A stretch of DNA of 64,000 nucleotides from Roseibium sp. (GCA_017643925.1 JAEPML010000002.1:434001-498000); one strand, 5' to 3'. Positions 17,797-27,884 are shown, counted from the first letter of the stretch. The notes: generated by a model from the letters alone, not told the origin. Numbers and translations: made by a program.

Positions 17797-19175
17797 GCTC
17801 CGAGATACCGCCAAGTTCTGCGCCGGTCCCGGCATTTGTTCCACCCGCCCCAAATATCCTTGGGTTTCCGCAAAATCTGGTTCAGCTCGTCAGGAACAAT
17901 CTGGGCATCATCCCGCGGCAGGCCTACGAACAGCCGCTTGTGGTCACCGACAGCTTTCCCAAAATGGCCTTCGTGACCGGGCCGGATCTGGTGGAGCACG
18001 TTCTCAAGCGGAGCGCGGACCGGTTTCCCAAGGGAAAACTTCAGAACGAAACGCTGGAACCGCTGTTTGGCAATGCCATGATTTCCTCGGAAGGAGCGGA
18101 CTGGAAATGGCAACGGTCCATTACGGCACCGCTGTTTCGCCACGACGAGATCTTGCAATACATCCCGGCGATGCGTGATGCGGCGACCAGGCAACTCGAA
18201 ACCTGGAAGGCGCAGGATCTGGCGGCGAACCGTCCCGTGAACAAGGACATGTTCCGGATCGCGTTTGATGTGATTTCACGCACCATGCTGGTCGGGGGGG
18301 CTGACGATGTCATCAAGGCAATCGAGCAGGGGCACGCGGCCTATTTCCATCATGTGAACTGGTGGATCGCCTACAAGATGCTGGGTCTACCCGGTTGGCT
18401 GCCACGACCGGGCGGGGCGGTGATGCGCACCCAGGAGAAACGGATCCGTGATGCTGTTTCGAAGCTCGTCCGCGGGCGCCTCGCCAGTGCGGAAACCGAG
18501 CAGGACCTTTTGGGGAGGCTTGTACGAGGCATCGATCCGGAAACCGGCGAAGCCATGTCGGAAGAACGCCTCGTCAACAACATCATTGCCTTTCTGGTTG
18601 CCGGCTACGACACCACGGCTCTGGCCCTTGCGTGGGCTCTCTATCTGCTGGCGCTTTATCCTGACTGGCAACAGCAGATCCGAAATGAAGTACAGGCGGT
18701 GGCGGGCGACCGACCAATCGGACGGGAGCATCTTTCACAGTTGAATGTGACCGACCAAGTTCTGAACGAAGCGCTGAGGCTTTACCCCACGGCGCCAATC
18801 ATCGTGCGCGACATCCTGGAAGACGTTGAGCTTGCAGGAACGAAAGTGCCCAAGGGAACGATCGGTGTTATTCCGATCTACGCCATTCATCGGCACAGGT
18901 CGTTCTGGGACAATCCGAATGTATTTGATCCGCTTCGTTTCGCGCCGGAAGCCGAAACAAAACCGGGCCGGTATCAGTTTTTGCCATTTGGAGCAGGGCC
19001 CCGCATCTGTATCGGTGCGGCCTTCACGATGATCGAAGCCAAGGTCGTGCTTGCGACCTTGCTCCGTGAAGTCAGCTTCGAACTCGAGCACGGCCATGAG
19101 GCACACCCGGTCGGCCAGATGTTTCTAACCCCGCGTGAGCCCATACCCATGAGGGTCAGATTCCTGCACCGATAG
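17793..19175 (+). CDS. Cytochrome P450 (copy 1)
   Basis: A 460-residue soluble P450. The I-helix reads VAGYDTTALALAW, the K-helix ExxR is in EALRLYPTAP, and the heme loop is FLPFGAGPRICIG with the heme-ligating Cys at residue 406. The N-terminus is Pro-rich without a membrane anchor. It most resembles fatty-acid-type (CYP4/CYP102-like) P450s by these motifs. It closes the three-gene operon through an ATGA overlap with the hydroxylase gene. No ferredoxin or reductase gene is close, so electrons must come from elsewhere. Confidence 0.93.
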   Translation: MSSEIPPSSAPVPAFVPPAPNILGFPQNLVQLVRNNLGIIPRQAYEQPLVVTDSFPKMAFVTGPDLVEHVLKRSADRFPKGKLQNETLEPLFGNAMISSEGADWKWQRSITAPLFRHDEILQYIPAMRDAATRQLETWKAQDLAANRPVNKDMFRIAFDVISRTMLVGGADDVIKAIEQGHAAYFHHVNWWIAYKMLGLPGWLPRPGGAVMRTQEKRIRDAVSKLVRGRLASAETEQDLLGRLVRGIDPETGEAMSEERLVNNIIAFLVAGYDTTALALAWALYLLALYPDWQQQIRNEVQAVAGDRPIGREHLSQLNVTDQVLNEALRLYPTAPIIVRDILEDVELAGTKVPKGTIGVIPIYAIHRHRSFWDNPNVFDPLRFAPEAETKPGRYQFLPFGAGPRICIGAAFTMIEAKVVLATLLREVSFELEHGHEAHPVGQMFLTPREPIPMRVRFLHR

Positions 19176-19193
19176 AACCGCGTCGGTCACAAA

Positions 19194-19769
19194 TCAGGCG
19201 GCTTGCAGTTCCTGCGCCGCCTGAACCAGAAGTCCTGCCACATAGTCCATGAAGGACACCCAGGCCTCGACAACGAATGTGTCTGGTCCTGTTCGCCACA
19301 CCATGACCGGTGACTTGTGGAACACGGTACGGGTCACCATTCCGACGGGAAAGGCCTCAAGCGAAAAATCGATGAAGATTCCGGTATTGAGCAGCCAGGC
19401 GGCCTTTTCACCGCTGACGATGATGGATTCGGATCGCTCCGATATGTCGACCAGCGCATGAGGCTGATCCTTCAGGGCAGTCTCGATGGAATTGAAAACA
19501 GACTGCAGGTCGTCTTCCGGTGCCAGCAGCGTCCATTCATCAGGCCCCATCCAGAGCGCAGCCCGCTTGTCGCCGACCTCGCAGGTGAGCGCCTTGACGG
19601 GAAGCGATGCACCGAAAGCCTTGCCCGCGTCCTTGACGGATGCTTCACGCAGCCGGAGAGACAGCCGGGTCAACGGCGCCCCCTTCAGGATGGAGACATT
19701 GCCAAGGCTCAGGAGCGGACTTTCGCCGGCATCGGGGGTAATCAGGTCATTGGCCAGAAGCTCAGACAT
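19194..19769 (-). CDS. soxG: Sarcosine oxidase gamma subunit
   Basis: Small subunit of the heterotetrameric sarcosine oxidase. The 191-residue product shows the GcvT-like fold pieces of the family, such as LGPDEW-like WMGPDEWTLLAPEDD, LVDISERSESIIVSG and TVFHKSPVMVWR. The ATG at 19769 overlaps the end of soxA by eight bases; an upstream in-frame ATG at 19793 is less likely. It is the last gene of soxB-D-A-G. Confidence 0.92.
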   Translation of the reverse strand: MSELLANDLITPDAGESPLLSLGNVSILKGAPLTRLSLRLREASVKDAGKAFGASLPVKALTCEVGDKRAALWMGPDEWTLLAPEDDLQSVFNSIETALKDQPHALVDISERSESIIVSGEKAAWLLNTGIFIDFSLEAFPVGMVTRTVFHKSPVMVWRTGPDTFVVEAWVSFMDYVAGLLVQAAQELQAA

Positions 19770-22764
19770 TGATGCGCGCTCCTTCCTTGTCATAGAACAC
19801 GGTGCCGGTTACCTCGACCGGAATGCTTCCGTCGGGCATCGGAACATAAAGCGTTTTTCCGTCAAGGGCCTGGCCGTTCTTGACCATCGCCAGTGCGATG
19901 GTGCGATCGAGGGCAGGGCTGAAATAGGACGAGGTCACGTAGCCCTCGGCGGAAGTCCCGGTGGCCGGATTTTCGGCAACCGTAATCTGTGCGCCTTCCT
20001 CGAGCTTCACCTTCGGGTCCTTTGTCAAAAGACCGACGAACTGGGGCCGGTTTTCGGCAGTCAGGTCTGGTCTCTCGAGGCCGCGTTTGCCGACAAAGTC
20101 GAACTTCTTCTTGCCGATTGCCCAGCTCATCCCGGCATCCTGCGGCGTGACGGTGCCGTCGGTGTCCTGGCCGACAATGATGTAGCCCTTCTCGGCGCGC
20201 AACACGTGCATGCTTTCCGTGCCGTAGGTCGTCCCGTCGTGTTTCTCGATTTCCTTTGCCAGTGTCTCCCACATCATCTTGCCATGTCTGCGCGACACGT
20301 TGATCTCGAAGCCAAGTTCCCCGGTAAAGGAGATCCGGAACAGGCGGCAGGGAACGCCGCAGAACGTACCTTCCTTGACGCTCATGTGCGGCAATGCATC
20401 CGCTGACAGGTCGATACCCTCGATGAAGGGGGCAATCACGTCACGGGCTTTCGGGCCCTGGACGGCTGCGACCGCATATTGTTCGGTCGTCGACGTGATC
20501 CAGACATCGAGATCAGGCCATTCCGTCTGCAGATAGTCTTCCATTCTGGCAACGACACTGGCAGCGCCACCGGTCGTGGTTGTCACGTGAAAGCGATCAT
20601 CCGCCAGGCGTCCAATGACACCGTCATCGGTGATGAAACCTGCATCGTTGAGAAGCAGGCCGTACCGGCAGCGTCCCGGCGCGAGCTTTTTCCAGGGATT
20701 GGTATACATCCGCTCCAGGAATTCCGCTGCGTCCGGCCCGACAACCTCGATCTTGCCGAGGGTCGAGGCGTCGAACAGGCCAACGCTGTCTCTCACCGTC
20801 TTGCATTCACGTGTGACAGCAGAGTGGATGTCCTCGCCGTTTTTCGGGAAATACCAGGTTCGTTTCCATTGACCGACATCTTCAAAGACGCCGCCATTTT
20901 CAACCGCCCAGTCATGTGAGGGGGTCTTGCGAACCGGATCGAAGAAGTCCCCCCGGGAAATGCCGGCAAACAGACCGAAAGTGGTCGGTGTGAAAGGCTG
21001 GCGGAAGGTTGTGAGGCCGACTTGTGTCATTGGCCGTTCCAGGGCGCCCGATGCAATCTGAAGCGCATTCATGTTGGACAGGCGGCCCTGGTCGGTTGCC
21101 ATGCCTGTCGTCGTATAGCGCTTGATGTGCTCAATCGACTGCATGCCTTCGCGAACGGCCAGTTTCACATCCTTGGCCGTTACGTCGTTCTGATAGTCGA
21201 CAAAGGCCCGGACACGAGACGCATTCCGGTCATGGGGAAGGGCCCCCAGGGTGCCGCCATAGCCGGCTTCGCCACCGGTCGCGGCTACCTTCGTGATCTT
21301 CGCGGTTTTTCCGATAGCGGCTTTTGCTGCTTCTTCACCCGCGGCGTAACCGTCTTCAAGGGTGGCCTGCAAACCGTATAGCCCTTTCGACGCACCCGTC
21401 GAACGTTCGTTCTGCACGGAAACGCCTGGCACATAAGCGCCTTTGTCTGCATCCCAGACGACCTTGCCGCGTGACTGGGAATAGAGGCTGACAGTCGGTG
21501 TCCAGCCCCCGGACATGAGCAGCGCATCGCATTCGACCTGGCCGCCGGAGGCGACCTGTCCGGATGTCATCAGGCGTCCCAGAAGCGCTGCCTTGATCCG
21601 CTTGCGGCCGAGTGTGCCGGTGACGACGCATCCTGCCTCGACCCGAATGCCGCGTGCGCTTGCGATCGCCATCAGGTTTTCGGGTGGGGTCTCGCGCATG
21701 TCCGCAATGGCGACCACTTCAACACCGTGATCTGCCAGGTCAAAGGCCGCTTGCCAGGCGCTGTCACAGGCAGTTGCGACCAGGACCTTGTGGCCGACCT
21801 TGACGCCGTAACGGTTGAGGTATGTCCGGCCGGCGTCGGCCAGGAGGATGCCAGGTCGGTCGTTTTCCGGGAACACCATGGGACGTTCGATGGCACCGGC
21901 CGCGATCACCACTTCCTTGGCGCGCACCTGCCAAAGGCGTTCGCGCGGAAGCCTGGGATCCGCTTCGGCCAGGTGTTCCGTGACGCGTTCTGCCAGGGAA
22001 ATGAAGTTATGGGCAAAATAGCCGAACGCGGTCGTGCGCGGCAAAAGGGTCACATTGTCCATTGCGCCGAGCGCGGCAATGGTTTCTGAAACCCAGTCAG
22101 CCGGGTCTTTGCCGTCAATGCTCGCGCTGCTTTCAGAGAGCAGCGTGCCGCCGAATTCGGCCTGTTCGTCGCACAGGATAACCTTGGCACCGGTCTCGGC
22201 TGCCGCAAGCGCTGCGGCCAGACCGGAAGGCCCGGATCCGACCACCAGGACGTCGCAATGGGCGTAGAGGTTGCCGTAGTGATCATGATCCGGCGATTTT
22301 GGCGGTTTGCCGAGACCGGCTGCTGCACGGATGATCGGCTCGTATACCCGGTCCCAGAACGACTTCGGCCACATGAAGGTCTTGTAGTAGAAGCCGGCCG
22401 GAAACAGCGGTGACATGAAATCGTTGACGGCGCCCACGTCGAAGCCGAGCGAGGGGAAACGGTTTTGCGAAATCGACTGGAGCCCCTGGTAGAGCTCGAC
22501 CTGTGTCGCACGCAGGTTCGGTGTCTGGTCACCGTTCCGGTAAATGCCGACAAGAGCGTTCGGTTCTTCGGACCCGCAACTCATGATCCCCCGGGGGCGG
22601 TGATACTTGAACGAACGGCCTACAAGATGGATGCCGTTTGCAAGCAGAGCGGAGGCGAGGGTGTCGCCCTTGTGACCGTGAAGTTCCTCACCGTCAAAGG
22701 TGAAGGTGAGTGGTGCATTGCGGTCGATACGGCCGCCTTTTTCTGTACGGAATGGCTGGCTCAT
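19762..22764 (-). CDS. soxA: Sarcosine oxidase alpha subunit
   Basis: The 1000-residue subunit oxidatively demethylates sarcosine together with the beta subunit. From the N-terminus come a ferredoxin-like domain (LTFTFDGEELHGHKGDTLASAL), an NAD/FAD-binding Rossmann region (VVGSGPSGLAAALAAAETGA near residue 175) and, from about 610, a GcvT-like tetrahydrofolate-binding domain that captures the methyl carbon as 5,10-methylene-THF. Length is normal for the family. The ATG overlaps the soxD stop by four bases, indicating translational coupling. Confidence 0.96.
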   Translation of the reverse strand: MSQPFRTEKGGRIDRNAPLTFTFDGEELHGHKGDTLASALLANGIHLVGRSFKYHRPRGIMSCGSEEPNALVGIYRNGDQTPNLRATQVELYQGLQSISQNRFPSLGFDVGAVNDFMSPLFPAGFYYKTFMWPKSFWDRVYEPIIRAAAGLGKPPKSPDHDHYGNLYAHCDVLVVGSGPSGLAAALAAAETGAKVILCDEQAEFGGTLLSESSASIDGKDPADWVSETIAALGAMDNVTLLPRTTAFGYFAHNFISLAERVTEHLAEADPRLPRERLWQVRAKEVVIAAGAIERPMVFPENDRPGILLADAGRTYLNRYGVKVGHKVLVATACDSAWQAAFDLADHGVEVVAIADMRETPPENLMAIASARGIRVEAGCVVTGTLGRKRIKAALLGRLMTSGQVASGGQVECDALLMSGGWTPTVSLYSQSRGKVVWDADKGAYVPGVSVQNERSTGASKGLYGLQATLEDGYAAGEEAAKAAIGKTAKITKVAATGGEAGYGGTLGALPHDRNASRVRAFVDYQNDVTAKDVKLAVREGMQSIEHIKRYTTTGMATDQGRLSNMNALQIASGALERPMTQVGLTTFRQPFTPTTFGLFAGISRGDFFDPVRKTPSHDWAVENGGVFEDVGQWKRTWYFPKNGEDIHSAVTRECKTVRDSVGLFDASTLGKIEVVGPDAAEFLERMYTNPWKKLAPGRCRYGLLLNDAGFITDDGVIGRLADDRFHVTTTTGGAASVVARMEDYLQTEWPDLDVWITSTTEQYAVAAVQGPKARDVIAPFIEGIDLSADALPHMSVKEGTFCGVPCRLFRISFTGELGFEINVSRRHGKMMWETLAKEIEKHDGTTYGTESMHVLRAEKGYIIVGQDTDGTVTPQDAGMSWAIGKKKFDFVGKRGLERPDLTAENRPQFVGLLTKDPKVKLEEGAQITVAENPATGTSAEGYVTSSYFSPALDRTIALAMVKNGQALDGKTLYVPMPDGSIPVEVTGTVFYDKEGARINV

Positions 22765-23066
22765 TTGCCGGCCTCCTTGGCAATCGCTTCAAGGTCCGGC
22801 ATGGTTTCGCCAGCCTTGTAAAACTTCAGAAACTTGTCACTCACCGTGTCACGAACAGCGTTGAAGAAGCGCCCGCATCCGTTGGTGTGGCGCCAACGTT
22901 CGGCAGCAATGCCTTTCGTGTTGGTTCGCATGTAAAGAAACTCGACCCAGTCCTCTTCGCTCGCCTGGCCTGGATCGGCCGGCCGGGCAATATGGGCTTC
23001 GCCGCCGCACTGGAATTCGGTTTCGGGTCGCTCAACACCGCAATAGGGGCAATAAATCAGCAACAT
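22761..23066 (-). CDS. soxD: Sarcosine oxidase delta subunit
   Basis: A 101-residue zinc-binding subunit. The N-terminal CPYCGVERPETEF with a further Cys in FQCGG and the conserved HTNGCGRFFNAVRDT near residue 60-75 are typical of the family; structures of related enzymes show a bound Zn ion. It sits between soxB (14-base gap) and soxA (ATGA overlap), the canonical order. The predicted product is a small cytosolic protein with no membrane segment. Confidence 0.94.
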   Translation of the reverse strand: MLLIYCPYCGVERPETEFQCGGEAHIARPADPGQASEEDWVEFLYMRTNTKGIAAERWRHTNGCGRFFNAVRDTVSDKFLKFYKAGETMPDLEAIAKEAGK

Positions 23067-23080
23067 TCAGGTGATCTCCC

Positions 23081-24334
23081 CTAGTGGGCCACAGCGGCTG
23101 CGGCCGCTTCGTCGATAAGGCGTCCGGTCCGGAACCGGTCGATGGTGAAGGGCGCGTTGATCTTGTGTGGTTCGTCTTTTGCAATCGTATGGGCAAAGAC
23201 ATGCCCCGATCCGGGGGTAGCCTTGAAACCGCCGGTGCCCCAGCCGCAATTGACGTAGAGCCCCTTGACGGGCGTCTTGGACAGGATCGGTGACCGGTCC
23301 GGCGTCGTGTCCACGATGCCGCCCCAGTTCCGCAACATGCGCATGCGCCGGAAATGAGGGAACAGCTCACAAATGGCGTCGATCGTGTGGTTGGTGATGT
23401 GAATACCACCTGTTTGGGAATAGGAAACAAACTGGTCCGTTCCCGCACCGATCACGAGCTCACCCTTGTCGGACTGGGAAATATAGGCGTGGATCGTGTT
23501 CGACATGACAACGCAGGGAAAGGCCGGCTTGACCGGCTCGGAGACAAGCGCCTGGAGCGGGAACGATTCCAGCGGAAGCCGAACACCGGCCATGTCCATG
23601 ACGACGGAGGTGTGCCCGGCGGCGACCACGCCGACCTTCTTGGCCTTGATGAAACCCTTGGCCGTTTCAACCCCTTCGACCGCACCGTTCTGATCACGCC
23701 GGATACCGGTGACTGCACAATTCTGAATGATGTCGACGCCCATGTCGTCGGCACCGCGTGCATATCCCCAGGCCACCGCATCGTGACGCGCCGTTCCTCC
23801 GACCCGCTGTAGCGCGGCCCCCATGACCGGGTAGCGGATATTCTTGGCGATGTTGAGGGGCGGGCAGTATTCCTTCGCCTGTTCCGGCGTCAGCCATTCG
23901 TTCTGGACACCAGCGAGCCGGTTGGCATGAATGTGTCGTTGAGCCACCTGAACATCGTGCACGGTGTGGGCGAGCATCATCACGCCACGCGCGGAATACA
24001 TGACGTTGTAGTTCAGCTCCTGCGACAGGTTTTGCCAGAGCCCGATGGCATGATTGTAAAGCGCCGCGCTTTCTTCCCAAAGGTAGTTCGAGCGGACAAT
24101 CGTTGTATTCCGGCCCGTGTTTCCGCCGCCGAGCCAGCCCTTCTCGAGCACCGCGACGTTGCGGACGCCGTGCTCCTTGGCCAAGTAGTAGGCGGTCGCA
24201 AGTCCGTGACCACCGGCACCCACGATGACAACGTCATATTCGGCCTTGGGTTCGGGCGCGCGCCACTGGCGGCCCCAGTTCTGGTGCGCGGAAAAGGCAT
24301 TCTTGGCCAGTTCCAGAAAGGAATATCGCTTCAT
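23081..24334 (-). CDS. soxB: Sarcosine oxidase beta subunit
   Basis: A 417-residue FAD-dependent oxidase of the DAO superfamily that carries the amine-oxidising site of sarcosine oxidase. The dinucleotide-binding motif [18 protein letters not shown] lies near residue 35, and [18 protein letters not shown] near the C-terminus is typical. It is the first gene of soxBDAG and reads away from adhI across a 389-base divergent region with a candidate tandem operator. The reaction yields glycine, H2O2 and a C1 unit. Confidence 0.95.
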   Translation of the reverse strand: MKRYSFLELAKNAFSAHQNWGRQWRAPEPKAEYDVVIVGAGGHGLATAYYLAKEHGVRNVAVLEKGWLGGGNTGRNTTIVRSNYLWEESAALYNHAIGLWQNLSQELNYNVMYSARGVMMLAHTVHDVQVAQRHIHANRLAGVQNEWLTPEQAKEYCPPLNIAKNIRYPVMGAALQRVGGTARHDAVAWGYARGADDMGVDIIQNCAVTGIRRDQNGAVEGVETAKGFIKAKKVGVVAAGHTSVVMDMAGVRLPLESFPLQALVSEPVKPAFPCVVMSNTIHAYISQSDKGELVIGAGTDQFVSYSQTGGIHITNHTIDAICELFPHFRRMRMLRNWGGIVDTTPDRSPILSKTPVKGLYVNCGWGTGGFKATPGSGHVFAHTIAKDEPHKINAPFTIDRFRTGRLIDEAAAAAVAH

Positions 24335-24723
24335 GAATCAGCGGCTCCGCACGTTGATGGCATCTATCTCAAGGGAGATGAGAAGTGGCCCGTATAAAAA
24401 GATTGAACAGGACACGACCATAACGACTTCGAATGACCTGCGTCCATTGCAGCGCATATTCGCGATTGATCGGCAGCTTGCGTATAAGGTTTCAGTCGCT
24501 TGCTGGTCTGAAAGCGACATGGGTGTCGACTTGCCGGAAAATGGGAAGTGTTTTCCTTGGGAAACAGCCTGTTTCTCTTGGGATTTCAGTATTCTGAGGT
24601 CCAGAGGAAACTCCTGGTGCGTGTCGAGATTGCGCAAATCCGACATCCGATGACGCTTCGGTACTTGCAAATGGGGCCGGGGAAGGCAAATCTCCTCCAA
24701 TCAGACAAAAGGGAGATTCATCG
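24335..24723. promoter_or_regulatory. Divergent promoter region soxB / adhI
   Basis: This 389-base gene-free stretch must contain promoters for soxBDAG (minus) and adhI (plus). Short ORFs within it are not credible. The only clear structure is the tandem near-palindrome at 24549-24588, listed separately. GGGAG before 24724 is the likely adhI ribosome-binding site. Confidence 0.6.
24549..24588. promoter_or_regulatory. Tandem candidate operator between soxB and adhI
   Basis: TGTTTTCCTTGGGAAACA (24549-24566) is an inverted repeat with one mismatch. TGTTTCTCTTGGGATTTCA (24570-24588) repeats the pattern 21 bases on, i.e. two helical turns, sharing TGTTT and the CTTGGGA core. This arrangement suits a dimeric activator or repressor bound on one DNA face. 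The regulator is not in the window. Confidence 0.5.
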
Positions 24724-25836
24724 ATGGAAGTTCGTGCTGCTGTAGCCGTTGGTGCCGGCAAACCGCTCGAGGTCACCACTGTGAATCTCGAAGGGCCACG
24801 CGCCTTCGAGGTGCTTGTTGAGGTCAAGGCGACCGGGATCTGCCATACAGATGAGTTCACCTTGTCGGGCGCCGACCCCGAGGGCCTGTTTCCGGCAATC
24901 CTTGGCCATGAAGGGGCCGGTGTCGTGGTGGAAGTCGGTCCGGGTGTGACGACACTCAAACCGGGGGATCACGTGATCCCGCTCTACACGCCTGAGTGCC
25001 GGAATTGCGAATACTGCCTCAATCCGAAAACCAACCTCTGCCAGGCTATCCGGTCCACGCAGGGGCAGGGGCTCATGCCGGACGGGTCGTCTCGCTTCAC
25101 GACCCTCGATGGCGACCCCATCCTGCACTACATGGGAACGTCAACCTTTGCGAATTACACGGTCGTTCCGGAAATCGCGCTGGCTAAAATTCGTCCGGAT
25201 GCGCCTTTCGACAAGGTCTGCTACATCGGCTGCGGTGTAACGACCGGCATTGGAGCCGTCATCAACACGGCCAAGGTGGAAGAAGGCTCCCGTGCGATCG
25301 TCTTCGGGCTCGGCGGCATTGGTCTGAACGTGATTCAGGGTCTGCGATTGGCCGGAGCCGACCAGATTGTCGGCGTTGACCTCAATCCTGCCAAGGTTGA
25401 GATGGCCACACGCTTCGGCATGACAGACTTCGTCAACCCGACCGAGGTCGACGGAGATCTTGTTCCCTATCTCGTGGATCTGACCAAGGGTGGTGCAGAC
25501 TATACGTTTGACGCCACGGGCAATGTCCAGGTGATGCGAACGGCTCTGGAATCGGCCCACAAGGGCTGGGGCGAGAGCATTATCATTGGTGTGGCACCGG
25601 CAGGCGCCGAGATTTCGACCCGTCCCTTCCAGTTGGTGACGGGCCGGTCCTGGCGCGGCACAGCCTTTGGCGGTGCCCGTGGCCGGACCGATGTGCCCAA
25701 GATTGTCGACTGGTACATGGATGGCAAGATCGAGATCGATCCGATGATCACGCACACCATGCCGCTCGAAGACATCAACAAGGGCTTTGATCTGATGCAT
25801 GCCGGTGAATCAATCCGGTCTGTGGTCGTCTACTGA
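24724..25836 (+). CDS. adhI: S-(hydroxymethyl)glutathione dehydrogenase (class III alcohol dehydrogenase)
   Basis: The 370-residue zinc enzyme oxidises the glutathione adduct of formaldehyde to S-formylglutathione with NAD+. The catalytic-zinc motif [12 protein letters not shown], the structural-zinc cysteines [15 protein letters not shown], and the NAD motif [13 protein letters not shown] are all present, and the length fits class III. It is divergent from soxB and followed by fghA, so it probably clears formaldehyde arising from sarcosine or other methyl compounds. The names frmA/adhC are used for the same function. Confidence 0.95.
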   Translation: MEVRAAVAVGAGKPLEVTTVNLEGPRAFEVLVEVKATGICHTDEFTLSGADPEGLFPAILGHEGAGVVVEVGPGVTTLKPGDHVIPLYTPECRNCEYCLNPKTNLCQAIRSTQGQGLMPDGSSRFTTLDGDPILHYMGTSTFANYTVVPEIALAKIRPDAPFDKVCYIGCGVTTGIGAVINTAKVEEGSRAIVFGLGGIGLNVIQGLRLAGADQIVGVDLNPAKVEMATRFGMTDFVNPTEVDGDLVPYLVDLTKGGADYTFDATGNVQVMRTALESAHKGWGESIIIGVAPAGAEISTRPFQLVTGRSWRGTAFGGARGRTDVPKIVDWYMDGKIEIDPMITHTMPLEDINKGFDLMHAGESIRSVVVY

Positions 25837-25986
25837 GCCAAAGCACCATGACATTGTTGAGGCTTTCGCCACGGCGGGAGCCTCTGAAATTTTTTTGCTT
25901 TCGTTCCGCCTTCCGGGCAGGTTCGGAACCATCAGCAATTCATCACAGTCAGCAAGCAGAGTTTCGCAAGCAGCAGGGGCCTTTAT

Positions 25987-26814
25987 ATGAAGACCATTTC
26001 CGAAAATCGGGCATTTGGCGGCGTCCAGGGTGTCTACAGCCATGCATCGGAAGCCTGTGACTGTGAAATGACATTCGCTGTCTTCGTTCCGCCGCAGGCA
26101 GAACATGGCCCCGTACCGTGCCTCTGGTATCTGTCCGGACTGACATGCACGCACGAAAATGCGATGACCAAAGCCGGATTGCAGGCGCATGCTGCCGAAT
26201 TCGGACTGGCGATCGTCTTTCCGGACACCAGCCCGAGAGGCGCGGAAATCGCAAATGACGACGCATACGATCTGGGGCAGGGGGCCGGGTTCTATGTCAA
26301 TGCAACAGAGGCACCCTGGGCGTCCCATTTCCAGATGGAAACCTACATCGCGGGCGAGTTGCGCGATCTGGTCACCGATAACTTCCCCATCTCGGTCCAT
26401 CACGGCATAACCGGTCATTCCATGGGCGGGCATGGTGCCTTGACCCTGGCCATGAAATACCCGGGCCATTACCAGTCTCTTTCCGCCTTTGCACCGATCG
26501 CCAACCCGACAAGGTCAGACTGGGGGCGCAAGCAGCTCGGCGCCTATCTCGGACCTGACGAAACCCGCTGGACGTCGCACGATGCCACAGCACTGCTGAA
26601 AGACGTTGGCTGGTCCGGTGACGTGCTTGTTGATCAGGGTGCCGACGATCAGTTCCTGGATCTCTTGATGCCCGAGAGCCTCGTCAAAGCTCTGGTCGAG
26701 ACCAGGACAGGGCACAGTTTCAGACTGCACCCTGGTTACGATCATTCCTATTTCTTCGTGTCGACCTTCGCGCGCGATCATGTTGCCTGGCACGCTGAAA
26801 GATTGCAGGCCTAG
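25987..26814 (+). CDS. fghA: S-formylglutathione hydrolase
   Basis: The 275-residue serine esterase releases formate and glutathione from S-formylglutathione. The nucleophile elbow is GHSMGGHGAL; LSGLTCTHENAMTKAG near residue 50 is the family's N-terminal signature; the C-terminal HPGYDHSYFFVSTF carries the catalytic His. It follows adhI by 150 bases, completing the glutathione-dependent formaldehyde pathway. Its TAG overlaps, base for base, the TAG of the convergent acyltransferase gene (26811-26814). Confidence 0.95.
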   Translation: MKTISENRAFGGVQGVYSHASEACDCEMTFAVFVPPQAEHGPVPCLWYLSGLTCTHENAMTKAGLQAHAAEFGLAIVFPDTSPRGAEIANDDAYDLGQGAGFYVNATEAPWASHFQMETYIAGELRDLVTDNFPISVHHGITGHSMGGHGALTLAMKYPGHYQSLSAFAPIANPTRSDWGRKQLGAYLGPDETRWTSHDATALLKDVGWSGDVLVDQGADDQFLDLLMPESLVKALVETRTGHSFRLHPGYDHSYFFVSTFARDHVAWHAERLQA

Positions 26815-27884
26815 GCGACACCTTGCTGGTTTCTGGCAGCCAGTGCCTGGGCATATGGAGACTTCTCAAAGTTTCCAGGCAGGCGCAATTCACCAAGCAT
26901 GTACCATTCCTCGATCCGATCCAGGACGATCGGCTCAAACACCTTGTTGAGTGACAGGACAGTTTCGGGAATGTCGTAGTGTTGCTGCTCGCCTGTCTTG
27001 GGCACCGCAGGCAAAATGGTCAGCTTGAAGCGCGCCGGGCCGGTTCTGGTCAGGTAGGTAGGGAGCAGCGTTCCATCGCAGATATTGGCGATCTTGGCGG
27101 CAACGACGACATTGCCCCGGCTTGGGGGCTTCCGTCCGAACAGCGGTACATGAACCTGCTTGTCGCGAACCTCGTCGATGAAGATGGTCATGGAGTATTG
27201 GCGAGTGGCCATTAACCGGCGCAACCGATAAGCGCTCTTTTGACCGGGGGGAAACAGGTATTGGTTTCGTTGTTTCCGAATTGCATGAACGATCCGGTTC
27301 TTGAAGCGATTGGTTTCCGGCTGGAAGGGACCGATACTTGGCCCCGCAAGGTGCGTGTGGATTGCGACGAACAATGCTTCCCAGGTTGCCAGGTGCATGG
27401 AAACGAAAATCGGCACGCCGCCACTTTCCTGTACCGTCTGAAGGTGTTTCAGTCCTTCAACTTCAATACGAGACTCTCTCCATAACCTGTTGACAATAAT
27501 GAACTCTGAGATGGTCCGACCGATATTGATCCACCATCTGTCCAGACCCAGCTCCTGTTCTTCCGGTGTCCGCCAGAGGCCTGCGGTGAGGGCCTTGAAA
27601 TTTCGCTCGATTCTCTTGGGAAAGATCTTGTGCCGGTAGGACCGTCGGGCAGACGGCACAAGCCATTCGCCGAAATTGGAGACAAAGGAACTCGGACAGA
27701 AAGAGAGCAATTGATGAAAGACGGTGTTCAAAACACCCGCCTTTGTGTGACGGAGCCAGTACAGTCTTGCTGCCGCGCGCAATTCATCGTTGGACGCGAA
27801 AATATTTGCGAGGGCTGGCACCTGGGGTTCGTCCGCCAGGGTTTCCCTGAATGGAATGTCCTCCAGACGCGACGGCCCGCTCAT
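26811..27884 (-). CDS. LpxL/HtrB-like lysophospholipid acyltransferase family protein
   Basis: The 357-residue protein has the LpxL-type acyltransferase motif HLATWE (HX4E) near residue 165, followed by the usual IGPFQPETNRFKNRIVHAIR region and the later GTLLPTYLTR strand. No clear signal anchor is seen at the N-terminus, unlike classical LpxL, so it may be a divergent member. The ATG overlaps the stop of the upstream P450 gene by four bases, so the two are probably made together. It could acylate a hydroxylated lipid, which is inference. It is convergent with fghA. Confidence 0.8.
   Translation of the reverse strand: MSGPSRLEDIPFRETLADEPQVPALANIFASNDELRAAARLYWLRHTKAGVLNTVFHQLLSFCPSSFVSNFGEWLVPSARRSYRHKIFPKRIERNFKALTAGLWRTPEEQELGLDRWWINIGRTISEFIIVNRLWRESRIEVEGLKHLQTVQESGGVPIFVSMHLATWEALFVAIHTHLAGPSIGPFQPETNRFKNRIVHAIRKQRNQYLFPPGQKSAYRLRRLMATRQYSMTIFIDEVRDKQVHVPLFGRKPPSRGNVVVAAKIANICDGTLLPTYLTRTGPARFKLTILPAVPKTGEQQHYDIPETVLSLNKVFEPIVLDRIEEWYMLGELRLPGNFEKSPYAQALAARNQQGVA

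Noticed and set aside
24225..24653. Plus-strand ORF between soxB and adhI
   Set aside because: Overlaps the 5' end of soxB antisense and has no ribosome-binding site or recognisable protein features.
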